Position numbers and translations under genes: made by a program. A model generated the notes under the pieces. That model was not told the DNA's origin. It saw nothing but the letters and a program-made list of their open reading frames with translations, and searched no databases. A stretch of DNA of 38,343 bases, taken from the NCBI GenBank assembly GCA_007694145.1, contig RECF01000046.1:1-38343 (forward strand), in the 5' to 3' direction. Source of the DNA: Acholeplasmatales bacterium (GTDB lineage: Bacteria; Bacillota_I; Bacilli_A; Izemoplasmatales; Izemoplasmataceae). This document shows positions 1 to 7,197 of this stretch, one piece after another (position 1 is the first letter of the stretch; the number at the start of each line of letters is the position of its first letter).

Positions 1-1195
1 TGATTGGAGTCATAACAAATGAGCTCAGCCAGTATGTAACGGCCCATTCATCCATTTGATCAATGAACTCAAACTCAAAGGTGTAATCATCAATCACACG
101 GATTCCGACTTCGCTCCACTCGAGGGCATCGTCTTCATCGTCCCAAGTGTCGTGATAGAGACGTGCGTTGACGATTTCTTGTGAAGCGGACCAGAAATGT
201 CCACCACCCGAAGTTGCACGGAACCAAGAGTTCTCGATGGCTACTCTGAATGTATCAACAAATGTCTGGGCGTTGATCAGTTCGTGACCATCTGGGAATT
301 CTGAAGTATTGGTGTTTGGATGATATTTCCAGACGAGGTCATCACGGAGAGTGACTTGCCAGACAGTTGCGACTTCAGCGCCTGTTGGCAGAACTTCCGG
401 CTCAACGGGTTGTGGCAGGGCGCTTGCCATCGAAGGATCGACAACATAACCATCCAGCGTGTCATTGAAGCGGAAATAATACAGTGAATCAAGGAACAGT
501 GAGATAACATCGGAGCTGGTCGCATCGGTGTATTCCCAATGGTTTAGCGTATCAGGATTTTGACCGAGTGCTGAACGATACGTGTACTCACCTGGGTTAC
601 CAGGTTGACCATCGTCCATCAATACTTGTGAATCGTCTTCAGACATGGTACCGGACATGACACCAAAGCCCATGACAGGAATATGTTGGTCAACAGGCAA
701 TTGAAGACGTGAGCTGTACATGACGAAACCGGCATTGGCGAAGACAGGGATACCACCCGCCATAGTTTCCATCAGGTAACGCTCAGCAGCTGCAAACAGT
801 GTGTGTCGCAGATCCGCATCCGCGAAACGATAGTTGAACGTGCCGTTGGCTGGTTCGAAGATTGCCAGGTCGACGACGACTGAAACTACGCGTGAAACGA
901 CGGCTTGAAGGCCTGCGGAGTTTTCAACCCTATAGGTCAAGGTGTAAGGACCTTCGACGAGTACGTCAACTTCACCGGTTACGACGATGTCAGCTGTCAG
1001 GTCGCCATCGATGGCGTCTGCGGCTGTTACACCTTCGAGCGGATCAAAGGGGATACCACGTGGCACTTGCACATTGCCTGCGCCAAGAATGGTCGGTGGC
1101 GTCGGTTGAACAACAGGATCATCCGTCGTCACTGTACACGCTGTTGCAATGAGGCCCACTGCAAAGAGTGCAAAAACAAGGAATAGCTTTTTCAA
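1..1195 (-). CDS. Peptide ABC transporter substrate-binding lipoprotein, 5' part (3' end beyond window)
   Basis: About 398 codons are visible, reading leftwards off the window edge. The start is a TTG codon (1195-1193) with an AGGAG site eight bases upstream; no in-frame ATG gives a signal peptide. The first 20 residues are a lipoprotein signal ending in IATAC, so Cys20 would be lipidated. Residues about 35-105 look like an Ig-like (DUF5011/Cry22-type) domain with an AIDGDLT core. The rest resembles the SBP_bac_5 family: residues such as WQVTLRDDLVWKYH and the DGHELINAQTFVDTFR stretch match the usual start of peptide-binding proteins. It would capture oligopeptides outside the cell for an Opp-type importer; no permease or ATPase of that transporter lies in the window. 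The Ig-like domain before the binding domain is not standard for OppA. Family assignment is firm; substrate is inferred. Confidence 0.85.
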   Translation of the reverse strand, partial: MKKLFLVFALFAVGLIATACTVTTDDPVVQPTPPTILGAGNVQVPRGIPFDPLEGVTAADAIDGDLTADIVVTGEVDVLVEGPYTLTYRVENSAGLQAVVSRVVSVVVDLAIFEPANGTFNYRFADADLRHTLFAAAERYLMETMAGGIPVFANAGFVMYSSRLQLPVDQHIPVMGFGVMSGTMSEDDSQVLMDDGQPGNPGEYTYRSALGQNPDTLNHWEYTDATSSDVISLFLDSLYYFRFNDTLDGYVVDPSMASALPQPVEPEVLPTGAEVATVWQVTLRDDLVWKYHPNTNTSEFPDGHELINAQTFVDTFRVAIENSWFRATSGGGHFWSASQEIVNARLYHDTWDDEDDALEWSEVGIRVIDDYTFEFEFIDQMDEWAVTYWLSSFVMTPI

Positions 1196-1596
1196 AATAA
1201 TTTCTCCTCTCTTATTTTGGTGTTTTTTTATATAAACCCCATATAGATTTCAAGTTGTTTCATTTGACAATGTATATGGGAATTTATATCTTTGAACATT
1301 AAAACCAAAGCGCGTGTTGAGTTGAAACTATGGAAAAGCTCAAGCGATGAGTTGAAACTTATAGTTAAGCACCCATCTCAAGTAGTGAATATAACGGTTC
1401 TATTATGCATTATATCACGCTTCAAGCGCCAAGTAAAGACAAAACATGTGTTGAATACGCTTCCAGCGCTTATAATAATAAGGTTGAAAACCGTTAATTT
1501 AAACGTGTATAAGATATTATACGCTTGTTCATAGCAGCTGTAAATGCATCCTGATGCAAAATATATGCATGATATTAAAACCTTTTGCACGCTGCG
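1196..1596 (-). promoter_or_regulatory. AT-rich 400-base leader/intergenic region upstream of the peptide-binding lipoprotein gene
   Basis: No convincing gene lies here. Candidate minus-strand promoters are TTGACG, 17 bases, TAATAT directly after the coaD stop, and a proximal TTGAAA ... TATAAA near 1225-1250. Several small dyads are visible: TGCATC-CT-GATGCA at 1545-1558, GTATAA-GATA-TTATAC at 1507-1522, CGCTTCAAGCG at 1418-1428, CGCTTCCAGCG at 1458-1468 with a weaker copy near 1336-1346, and an imperfect inverted repeat of about 18 bases at 1227-1245 and 1270-1289. A short direct repeat TGAGTTGAAACT occurs at 1318-1329 and 1348-1359. The arrangement suggests regulator binding or RNA structure; which one is not shown. 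Confidence 0.4.
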
Positions 1597-2103
1597 TCAA
1601 CCCAAAAGCGATGACATTTTGCCAAGACGATGTTTTTTTCGCACTTGCTCCTGAACAAATGGCGGGACAAATGTAGACAAATCACCATTGAACAGGGCAA
1701 TTTCCTTGACCGATGTCGAGCTTAGGTAGGAGTACTTATGATCGGTCATCAAAAACAGCGAGTCAATCGTATCATCGAGCGCGCGATTAGCGTGAGTCAT
1801 CTGGAACTCGTATTCAAAATCGGTCAAGGCGCGAAGACCACGGACGATATGTGTCGCCCCTAGTTGACGGGCGTGTTTGACGGTTAAGGTTTCACTACTA
1901 TGGATCTCGATGGCATGGCGCTTATGTGCCAACACATGACGAATCATGTCGATGCGTTCTTCTGCCGTGAACAGAGTTTGCTTGCGCGGGTTGACACTGA
2001 CTAAAATAACCAGTTTGTCAAAAATCTTTAGCGCCCGTTCTACGATGTCGATGTGACCATATGTAATCGGATCAAAACTGCCGGGGTATAAGCCGGTTTT
2101 CAT
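1597..2103 (-). CDS. coaD: Phosphopantetheine adenylyltransferase CoaD
   Basis: CoaD transfers AMP from ATP to 4'-phosphopantetheine, the penultimate step of coenzyme A synthesis, in the cytoplasm. The protein (168 residues) starts MKTGLYPGSFDPITYGH, with the nucleotidyltransferase TxGH motif as TYGH, and has the C-terminal SSTSVKE motif that binds the nucleotide. Length is normal for the family. The ATG at 2103 has an AGGAG site eight bases upstream; a longer in-frame reading to 2172 would only add residues encoded inside rsmD and lacks family similarity. The start overlaps the rsmD stop as ATGA, so the two are translationally coupled, an arrangement common in Bacillota (ylbH-coaD in Bacillus). 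Last gene of the marR-to-coaD operon. Confidence 0.95.
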   Translation of the reverse strand: MKTGLYPGSFDPITYGHIDIVERALKIFDKLVILVSVNPRKQTLFTAEERIDMIRHVLAHKRHAIEIHSSETLTVKHARQLGATHIVRGLRALTDFEYEFQMTHANRALDDTIDSLFLMTDHKYSYLSSTSVKEIALFNGDLSTFVPPFVQEQVRKKHRLGKMSSLLG

Positions 2104-2666
2104 GTGTTCGCTCCTTTCAGGAGTGTGACCATCGTGACGCCCATCGTGCGCTGTTTGACTGTGATGAGGCATCCCGGTATAGCAAATGCCTGTTGGCTTG
2201 TTGATAAGACCGCCACCAGTCCCTGCGGTGCCAACATGTTTTTTTGGCAGATGATTTCGAGGGTTTGCTCAAGGTAGGGGCTTTGATAAGGTGGATCGAG
2301 TAAAATCAAGTCAAACGTTTTTTTGACGCGGCGGCAATAATCAACGGCATCAACCCTATAGCGTTCCGACTGCTGTGACAAGGCAAGGGTTTCGATGTTT
2401 TCTTTAAGTATCCCAAAAGCCAAAGGCTGACTTTCGACAAAAACAGCATGTTCAACCCCACGACTCAACGCTTCAATACCGAGCGCTCCGCTCCCTGCAA
2501 AGAGATCAAGACAACTCGAATAGACTTCAACCGGCGTCAACATGTTAAAGAGCGTTTCCTTGACGCGATCACGGGTGCTACGCGTCATAGGAGAGGGCAC
2601 GTTTTTTAAAAGACGTCTGCGGTGCTTACCGGCAATCACCCGCATGGTGTGTTTCTCAGTCGACAT
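2100..2666 (-). CDS. rsmD: 16S rRNA (guanine966-N2)-methyltransferase RsmD
   Basis: SAM-dependent methyltransferase that modifies G966 of 16S rRNA during 30S assembly. The SAM-binding motif I is DLFAGSGALGIEALSRG (about residues 55-71) and the catalytic motif IV is LLDPPY. The ATG at 2666 overlaps the upstream stop as TAATG, giving 188 residues; the family usually starts MRVIAGK, which corresponds to the second ATG at 2645 (181 residues). Neither ATG has a strong ribosome binding site, so re-initiation from the upstream gene is likely and the exact start is open. It sits between the M42 peptidase gene and coaD with overlaps on both sides. Confidence 0.93.
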   Translation of the reverse strand: MSTEKHTMRVIAGKHRRRLLKNVPSPMTRSTRDRVKETLFNMLTPVEVYSSCLDLFAGSGALGIEALSRGVEHAVFVESQPLAFGILKENIETLALSQQSERYRVDAVDYCRRVKKTFDLILLDPPYQSPYLEQTLEIICQKNMLAPQGLVAVLSTSQQAFAIPGCLITVKQRTMGVTMVTLLKGANT

Positions 2667-3724
2667 TATCCGTAGGTAATTTTTTGAACAGCTTCGGCAT
2701 CAAGCGCTTCGACTAAGTGACGGATGAGTTTAACAAGGTTGTCGTAGTCATCCTGATGGACAATCGAGGTGTGCGAATGCAAGTAGCGTACGGGTAAACA
2801 CAACGCGATCGACGGCACCCCAGAACGACTCAGATGTATTTTGCCCCCATCGGTTCCACCGCGTGTTAAATGCGTCAGTTGCAGGGGAATATTGTTTTTC
2901 TCGGCAACCGCGATAACAAAATCGCGCATCCCTTTATGTCCCACCATCGAAGAGTCCGCGACCATCACACCAACACCTTTGCCCAGTTCAGTGTCTTTCG
3001 AGCCCTTGGGAAAGTCGTAGGCGATGGTTGTGTCAACGGCAATGCCTATGTCAGGGTTGACATGGTAAGCACTCGTGCCGGCGCCACGCAAACCAACTTC
3101 TTCTTGAACCGTGCCCACCCCATAGTAAATGTTGGGATGCGCCTGTGCTTTCAATGTATGTAACACGTCGATGACCGCCGCGCAACCCACGCGATTATCC
3201 CATGCTTTGCCCAGCCAATACTTGGGATTATTCAAAGGGGTTGTTTGTATGTAGGGCACGATCATGTCGCCGGTCTTAATACCAAGCGCTTCCGCCTCGT
3301 CTTTGTCTGCAACACCCAAGTCCAGATACATGTCTTCAATGGCCACAGGTTTTTTGCGTTCTTCTTCAGTCAGAATATGGGGTGCTTTAGCACCGGTAAC
3401 GGCCCGTAGTTTCTTTCCGTCTGCCGTATGGATTTCCATTTGCTGCGCCAGCATGACCTGACTCCACCAGCCCCCAGCAGGTATGAACTTGACATACCCT
3501 TCCTCCGTAATCCGAGTAACCATGAAGCCGACTTCATCCATATGGCCGGCCACCATGATGCGTGGTCCGCCTTTCAAACCAACCTTTTCAACAATGATAC
3601 TGCCTAAGTTGTCTTGTGAAATGGTTCCATGGCCTTCAAACTGCTCTTTCATGTAGTGCCGCACTGCTGATTCATTCCCGGGAATTCCCGGCAGCATGCT
3701 GAGTTCTTCAAGTATTGAACGCAT
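2666..3724 (-). CDS. M42 family metallo-aminopeptidase
   Basis: Cytosolic dinuclear metal aminopeptidase of family M42 (glutamyl aminopeptidase/FrvX/TET type), trimming N-terminal residues from peptides. The metal and catalytic residues are in place: His61 and Asp63 in AGHMDEVGF, the bridging Asp176 in AWDNRVG, the general base pair Glu208-Glu209 in VQEEVG, Asp231 in GIAVDTT, and the C-terminal histidine in RYLHSHTS. The 352-residue length is normal. It lies nine bases downstream of an HdeD-like gene and overlaps rsmD by one base, so it is cotranscribed with them. A second, diverged M42 gene is at 14917-15945. Substrate preference cannot be read from sequence. Confidence 0.92.
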   Translation of the reverse strand: MRSILEELSMLPGIPGNESAVRHYMKEQFEGHGTISQDNLGSIIVEKVGLKGGPRIMVAGHMDEVGFMVTRITEEGYVKFIPAGGWWSQVMLAQQMEIHTADGKKLRAVTGAKAPHILTEEERKKPVAIEDMYLDLGVADKDEAEALGIKTGDMIVPYIQTTPLNNPKYWLGKAWDNRVGCAAVIDVLHTLKAQAHPNIYYGVGTVQEEVGLRGAGTSAYHVNPDIGIAVDTTIAYDFPKGSKDTELGKGVGVMVADSSMVGHKGMRDFVIAVAEKNNIPLQLTHLTRGGTDGGKIHLSRSGVPSIALCLPVRYLHSHTSIVHQDDYDNLVKLIRHLVEALDAEAVQKITYG

Positions 3725-3733
3725 CCTATCCTC

Positions 3734-4264
3734 CTACTTTTTCTTTTTTGGCAACTCGAGAATCCCGGCAATAAGTAGGATAATACCATACGTTAGAACA
3801 AGGACAACGAGCACCCATTTCAAAATGTCACCAAAGTTGGGTGAACCAAACATCACATATGCACCCAGTGTCAAGATGACCAGATAGAGGACAAAGGTGG
3901 TGAACGTGCTTCGTTGTTTTGTCAACTGCATAATGAGCAAGTAAGACAGCCCTTGTACATAAAGCGTCAATCCGATGGCTAAGTTGACGCCAATCTGTCC
4001 AACAGGTGGAATGAGGAGGACCGCGAGTAAAATCCCAACAGCTAAGGTGCCAGCCAAAATCATCGAGGCATGGCGGTTGGTATACTTTTTGCGATGTCTA
4101 ACAAAATTCATGACGGCATAAAAGACAATAATCGCAGCGACAGCATACTCAACTACTTCCGATATCCAGTCAAAAACAAGGGGTGAGGCGAGAATGGCTA
4201 AAACAATCAACACAACACCCAGGACAAGATTGAGCCAAAATTCCTTGAAAACGTACTTTTTCAT
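3734..4264 (-). CDS. HdeD/DUF308-like multi-pass membrane protein
   Basis: A 176-residue integral membrane protein with about six predicted hydrophobic segments (roughly residues 11-28, 37-53, 67-86, 90-112, 122-138 and 148-170) and a short basic end KKKK. The pattern of short paired helices and the VLGVVLIVLAI opening resembles HdeD/DUF308 proteins, which are linked to acid or envelope stress in enterobacteria; that role is not established here. An AAGGAGG site precedes the ATG at 4264. The gene follows marR by 25 bases, so the MarR protein may control it. A related protein is encoded at 4851-5498 on the other side of marR. Fold assignment is moderate; function is inferred. Confidence 0.7.
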   Translation of the reverse strand: MKKYVFKEFWLNLVLGVVLIVLAILASPLVFDWISEVVEYAVAAIIVFYAVMNFVRHRKKYTNRHASMILAGTLAVGILLAVLLIPPVGQIGVNLAIGLTLYVQGLSYLLIMQLTKQRSTFTTFVLYLVILTLGAYVMFGSPNFGDILKWVLVVLVLTYGIILLIAGILELPKKKK

Positions 4265-4289
4265 ATTTTTTTCCTCCTTATTGATACTG

Positions 4290-4751
4290 TTATTTTACCA
4301 CAGTTTGACCCTGCTGATTACTGCTCTCCGATATTTTTTCTACCACGCGGCTTTCAACGTGCCGCAAAACGTCACGGCATATCCGTAGTTCACGTCCGCG
4401 CAGGCCTTTCAACAATGCCTTTTCGATACGTTCGTGTTCTTTGCTGAACTGCACGATGATAGCCTGTGCTTGTGCTTCGCAATGAATCCGTTGTTTGCGC
4501 CGGTCGACATCATCGATCAACCTTTTAATCAACTGGTTGGCCTCAAGCCGTTTGAGTATGCCAGACAACGTAGCTTTATCCGAATCAATGTAGACAAGCA
4601 GGTCTTTTGCGGTCAACCCCTCATGTTCTGAGATAATCTGCAAGACTTGATACTGAGCATACGTCAGGCCATAGGGTTCTAGCAGCTTGCCGTATAGTCT
4701 CCGTGCCGATATTATCGTGTGCTGCATTACTTCAAACAGTTCATGACGCAC
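4290..4751 (-). CDS. MarR family transcriptional regulator
   Basis: Winged helix-turn-helix repressor of the MarR family. The core reads LTYAQYQVLQIISEHEGLTAKDL, then a recognition helix region with DKATLSGILKRLE and the wing with DDVDRRKQRIH (the conserved DxRRK). The best start is GTG at 4751, which has GGGAG seven bases upstream; an ATG at 4766 lies only about eleven bases from the predicted transcription start and has no binding site. It heads an operon with an HdeD-like membrane protein, an M42 peptidase, rsmD and coaD. MarR proteins usually bind palindromes at their own promoters; none is obvious here beyond the promoter at 4784-4812. The ligand is unknown. Confidence 0.88.
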   Translation of the reverse strand: MRHELFEVMQHTIISARRLYGKLLEPYGLTYAQYQVLQIISEHEGLTAKDLLVYIDSDKATLSGILKRLEANQLIKRLIDDVDRRKQRIHCEAQAQAIIVQFSKEHERIEKALLKGLRGRELRICRDVLRHVESRVVEKISESSNQQGQTVVK

Positions 4752-4783
4752 GCTATCACTCCCCATACAGTTCGTATAGAAAC

Positions 4784-4812
4784 ATTATAACGCTTTTACG
4801 CTTTTCTGACAA
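4784..4812 (-). promoter_or_regulatory. Promoter of the marR operon
   Basis: On the minus strand TTGTCA (4812-4807) is followed after 17 bases by a perfect TATAAT (4789-4784), predicting transcription from about 4777. The -35 element lies within the T-rich tail of the terminator of the neighbouring upstream gene, so termination and initiation are packed together. Confidence 0.75.
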
Positions 4813-4846
4813 GAAAAAAGATGCCTTCGGCAAGCCGTGGCATCTT
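4812..4846 (-). terminator. Intrinsic terminator of the 4851-5498 gene
   Basis: Minus-strand stem AAGATGCC/GGCATCTT with an inner CGGC/GCCG pairing, followed by a run of six T. It starts five bases after the stop codon. Confidence 0.85.
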
Positions 4847-4850
4847 AACA

Positions 4851-5498
4851 TCACTGAACGATTTCGTCCGGATGCTCTGCAGGAAACTCCCTTTTGGGAA
4901 TGGTCGTTTCTGCAACCGGCACGTCTTGAGGAGTCACTTCAAGTTGCTTACGGCGACGGTACTGTCCATATCCGCCATAAGCATCATAGCCTAAATAGAG
5001 ACTCGCACCCAGAGAAAGTACCAGTATGAGTGTTATTATACTCTCGACATTATAGCCGTTTATCACGACAACCGTTCCGACGACCAATGCGGCAACATGA
5101 AAGAAGTAGGTGGGATGATCGCCTTTTTCATGACCACTGCTTACACCATAAAAATGAATCATGCCACGGCCAATCAATACACCGCCAAGTATGTAGCCAA
5201 ACAAATTCCCTAGCCCGTTTTCTTGTGTCAAGCCAACAAAGATGAAAAGCGCGGCAATCGCGATGTGGGCAATGATTTCGATGATGTTGATGGTGCGGAT
5301 CACGCCGCTTCTTTGGGTTTTAATAAAGGGAATGAGACGCATCAAGGCGTAACCGCCAATCAACAGCCCGACGAACGCTTCAACAAGCCCTTTGTACTGA
5401 CCGAAATATAAAATAAGTGCCAATCCAATCAGCAAAACCGCCCCAGTCAGTTTAAATACCCAGTTATAGACGGTAATGGTTGTTTTTAATGATGCCAT
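4851..5498 (-). CDS. HdeD/DUF308-like membrane protein, second copy
   Basis: A 215-residue membrane protein with about six hydrophobic segments between residues 10 and 180 and a soluble C-terminal tail of about 35 residues rich in Pro, Glu and Lys. It resembles the protein at 3734-4264 in size, helix pattern and the presence of VLLIGLALILYFG near the N-terminus, so the two look like distant paralogues of the HdeD/DUF308 type. The start is the ATG at 5498, nine bases after GGAGG; reading to 5564 would extend into the promoter. It is transcribed alone, from a promoter just downstream of the structured RNA, to its own terminator. The function is not known. Confidence 0.68.
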   Translation of the reverse strand: MASLKTTITVYNWVFKLTGAVLLIGLALILYFGQYKGLVEAFVGLLIGGYALMRLIPFIKTQRSGVIRTINIIEIIAHIAIAALFIFVGLTQENGLGNLFGYILGGVLIGRGMIHFYGVSSGHEKGDHPTYFFHVAALVVGTVVVINGYNVESIITLILVLSLGASLYLGYDAYGGYGQYRRRKQLEVTPQDVPVAETTIPKREFPAEHPDEIVQ

Positions 5499-5531
5499 GT
5501 TAACCATCCTCCAAAACTTCAAGATACTATC

Positions 5532-5560
5532 ATCATACGCCTTCACATGAAAAAAGGCAA
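5532..5560 (-). promoter_or_regulatory. Promoter of the second HdeD-like gene
   Basis: Minus strand TTGCCT (5560-5555), 17 bases, TATGAT (5537-5532). It lies immediately after the 3' end of the candidate RNA gene, consistent with separate transcription of the two. Confidence 0.55.
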
Positions 5561-5561
5561 T

Positions 5562-5742
5562 CAAAAATCCCTAGGTGCTGGAAATCACTCAGTTGCAGAA
5601 CCGCAGCTCTACTATGGGGGTAGCCTCTTACCGGACCTTTAGGATTCCTTTATAAGTTTCAAAGGCGTTCACACCAGTCAAGTCTCGGCTCCTAATGTGA
5701 TAATTTGGGGTCGCACGTGAGTGATTTCCAGCCACTAGGGAC
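5562..5742 (-). ncRNA. Stand-alone structured RNA, candidate 6S RNA
   Basis: About 181 bases on the minus strand. The two ends form a 23-base stem (5740-5718 with 5592-5570) with only two mismatched positions, and the 3' arm is followed by five T, as at an intrinsic 3' end. A strong promoter (5749-5778) places the transcription start at about 5742, exactly at the 5' arm. Inside, the stem can extend through GACC/GGTT; a small hairpin with CTAC/GTAG arms sits on the 3' strand of an open central region, and the distal arm carries TTAGGA/TCCTAA and CCTTT/AAAGG. This rod with a central bubble and a small 3'-strand hairpin, its size and its free-standing promoter match 6S RNA, which binds RNA polymerase holoenzyme. 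I see no open reading frame. The 6S name is inference from architecture, not from a sequence match. Confidence 0.6.
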
Positions 5743-5748
5743 ACTCTC

Positions 5749-5778
5749 ATTGTAATATGAAAGGGGTTACTTTGTCAA
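5749..5778 (-). promoter_or_regulatory. Strong promoter of the structured RNA
   Basis: Minus strand TTGACA (5778-5773), 18 bases, TACAAT (5754-5749): consensus -35 and five of six -10 positions. Predicted start is about 5742, at the base of the long terminal stem. Confidence 0.8.
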
Positions 5779-5821
5779 CCCGCTTGCCTGGATTACTTAC
5801 AATCTTAATGAACGTCGCTAC

Positions 5822-5846
5822 CAAAAAAACCTCCAAATGGAGGTTT
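5822..5846 (-). terminator. Terminator of infC-rpmI-rplT
   Basis: Minus-strand hairpin AAACCTCC, four-base loop, GGAGGTTT followed by a T run. It lies 14 bases after the rplT stop. Confidence 0.9.
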
Positions 5847-5859
5847 CAAGGTTATAAGA

Positions 5860-6405
5860 CTAGCTTTCAAGTAACAGGGCAACAATCTCGGCTTTCTTCA
5901 GCGCAGAATAGCCTTCAATGTCACGTTCTTTGCACAGTTCTTTCAAATCGGCAACCGTCATCGCCTCAAGGGCTTCTTGGTCTAAACCACCGGTTGTTGG
6001 CGCGTTGCTTGCTTTGGCAATAACCACTACCTCTTCGCGTACGATGTCACCGTTGAGTCCTCTTTTGGCTGTATCGACGATTTTCGCGAAACCTTGGGGA
6101 TCGGCCACGGCAATGTCCGCAAGCATCTTACGATTGATATCGACACCCGCAAGGGCAAGACCGTTAATCATTCTTGAATACGATAGACCATTCAAGCGGG
6201 CCGCGGCATTGATACGTGTAATCCACAGTTTGCGGAAATCCCGTTTGCGTTGTTTGCGGTCACGATAGCTGTAAGCCAGCGATTTCATGACCTGTTCATG
6301 GGCCGTTTTATACAATAAATGCTTGGAGCCGAAATAACCTTTGGCCAGTTTTAATATTTTTCTACGTCTTTTACGTGCGACGTTTCCACCTTTAACTCTA
6401 GGCAT
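5860..6405 (-). CDS. rplT: Ribosomal protein L20 with an extra C-terminal SAP/Rho-N-like domain
   Basis: Residues 1-118 are a complete L20: [18 protein letters not shown] at the start, the [16 protein letters not shown] core, and the C-terminal globular part with [11 protein letters not shown]20 binds 23S rRNA early in 50S assembly and in Bacillota represses its own operon. The protein continues to residue 181. After a linker (about 119-147), residues 149-181 read [20 protein letters not shown] then [13 protein letters not shown], a helix-extended loop-helix pattern of SAP/HeH/Rho-N-type nucleic acid binding motifs. Usual L20 length is about 118. A strong AAAGGAGG site precedes the ATG at 6405. 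The frame is continuous and the extension ends just before the operon terminator, so it is not an artefact of a missed stop. Confidence 0.96.
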   Translation of the reverse strand: MPRVKGGNVARKRRRKILKLAKGYFGSKHLLYKTAHEQVMKSLAYSYRDRKQRKRDFRKLWITRINAAARLNGLSYSRMINGLALAGVDINRKMLADIAVADPQGFAKIVDTAKRGLNGDIVREEVVVIAKASNAPTTGGLDQEALEAMTVADLKELCKERDIEGYSALKKAEIVALLLES

Positions 6406-6423
6406 GGTGGGTCCTCCTTTGAA

Positions 6424-6624
6424 TTATTTTACGTTGGAAATTTGGTGTTTGATACGTTTTTCGTCAGACTTTGAAACGTAGTTGGCACTACGGTTATTTC
6501 TGATCGTATTGCTGTTTTTGTTGGTTTTGAGATGCGCGCGGGCGGCATGAGAGACTTTCAGTTTTCCGGTTGCCGTACGTTTGACGCGCTTTTTAGTCCC
6601 CGAATGGGTCTTTTGTTTAGGCAT
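6424..6624 (-). CDS. rpmI: Ribosomal protein L35
   Basis: A 66-residue basic protein, MPKQKTHSGTKKRVKRTATG, the standard L35 opening, with the central KRTATGKLKVSHAARAHL region. It is a structural protein of the 50S subunit. It lies between infC (26-base gap) and rplT (18-base gap) in the canonical order, with an AAGGAGG-type site before the ATG. Confidence 0.97.
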   Translation of the reverse strand: MPKQKTHSGTKKRVKRTATGKLKVSHAARAHLKTNKNSNTIRNNRSANYVSKSDEKRIKHQISNVK

Positions 6625-6650
6625 GGGTGTTCCTCCTTGAATAGTTGTGA

Positions 6651-7184
6651 TTACTTGTCTTTCTTCGGTGTCAACGTCATGATCATCGTACGACCTTCTT
6701 GCTTTGGATGTGATTCGATGTCTGCGAGATCCTCACAACGTTTGGAAAAATCCAACATGACGGTGCGTCCGAGATTGGTATGGGCCATTTCGCGACCACG
6801 AAAACGGATCGAGATTTTTAGCTTGTCGCCTTTTTCAAGAAATTTGCGACCGTTTCTCAACTTGGTTTCAAAGTCATGGGTGTCGATTTTCGGAGAAAGA
6901 CGGATTTCTTTGAGCGAGACGATTTTTTGCTTCTTCTTCGCTTCACGAAGTTTCTTTTGCTGATCATACTTGAACTTGTTATAGTCCATGAACTTAGCTA
7001 CAGGTGGTTTAGCATTGGGTGCGACCAAAACAAGGTCGAGTTGTCGCTCGTCGGCTATTTCCAGCGCTTCGCGCTTGGTCATGACACCGAGTTGCTCACC
7101 ACCGTCACCAATGACCATAACTTCACGGGCTCGAATGTCGTCATTCACCAATCCCTGGTTGCGTCTGTCAGTGTTTTTGTTAAT
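6651..7184 (-). CDS. infC: Translation initiation factor IF-3, AUU start
   Basis: IF-3 binds the 30S subunit, checks the start codon and keeps subunits apart. The protein (177 residues) has the N-terminal domain with LVNDDIRAREVMVIGDGGEQ and the linker and C-terminal domain with KEIRLSPKIDTHDFETKL and GREMAHTNLG. The start is most likely ATT at 7184: it stands eight bases after AGGAGG, and family similarity begins just after it. The only upstream ATG in frame (7268) lies inside the attenuator and would add 28 unrelated residues. A rare AUU start on infC is classic: IF-3 rejects it and so limits its own synthesis. First gene of infC-rpmI-rplT. Confidence 0.95.
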   Translation of the reverse strand: MNKNTDRRNQGLVNDDIRAREVMVIGDGGEQLGVMTKREALEIADERQLDLVLVAPNAKPPVAKFMDYNKFKYDQQKKLREAKKKQKIVSLKEIRLSPKIDTHDFETKLRNGRKFLEKGDKLKISIRFRGREMAHTNLGRTVMLDFSKRCEDLADIESHPKQEGRTMIMTLTPKKDK

Positions 7185-7197
7185 AAGTTTCACCTCC

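Noticed and set aside
1300-1470. Possible CRISPR-like spacing of short repeats
   Set aside because: Repeats are only 11-12 bases, not 24-36, are imperfect and number two or three; no cas gene nearby.
1292-1590. Two overlapping small open frames (80 and 70 codons) on opposite strands before the peptide-binding gene
   Set aside because: No ribosome binding sites, no recognisable protein, and the bases are full of AT-rich palindromes; more likely regulatory.
2104-2172. Longer CoaD start at 2172
   Set aside because: The added residues lie in the rsmD frame overlap, have no family similarity, and the ATG at 2103 has a good binding site.
5562-5742. MITE or IS remnant
   Set aside because: Terminal repeats pair well, but a strong promoter starting at the arm and a T run after the other fit an RNA gene better; no second copy in the window.
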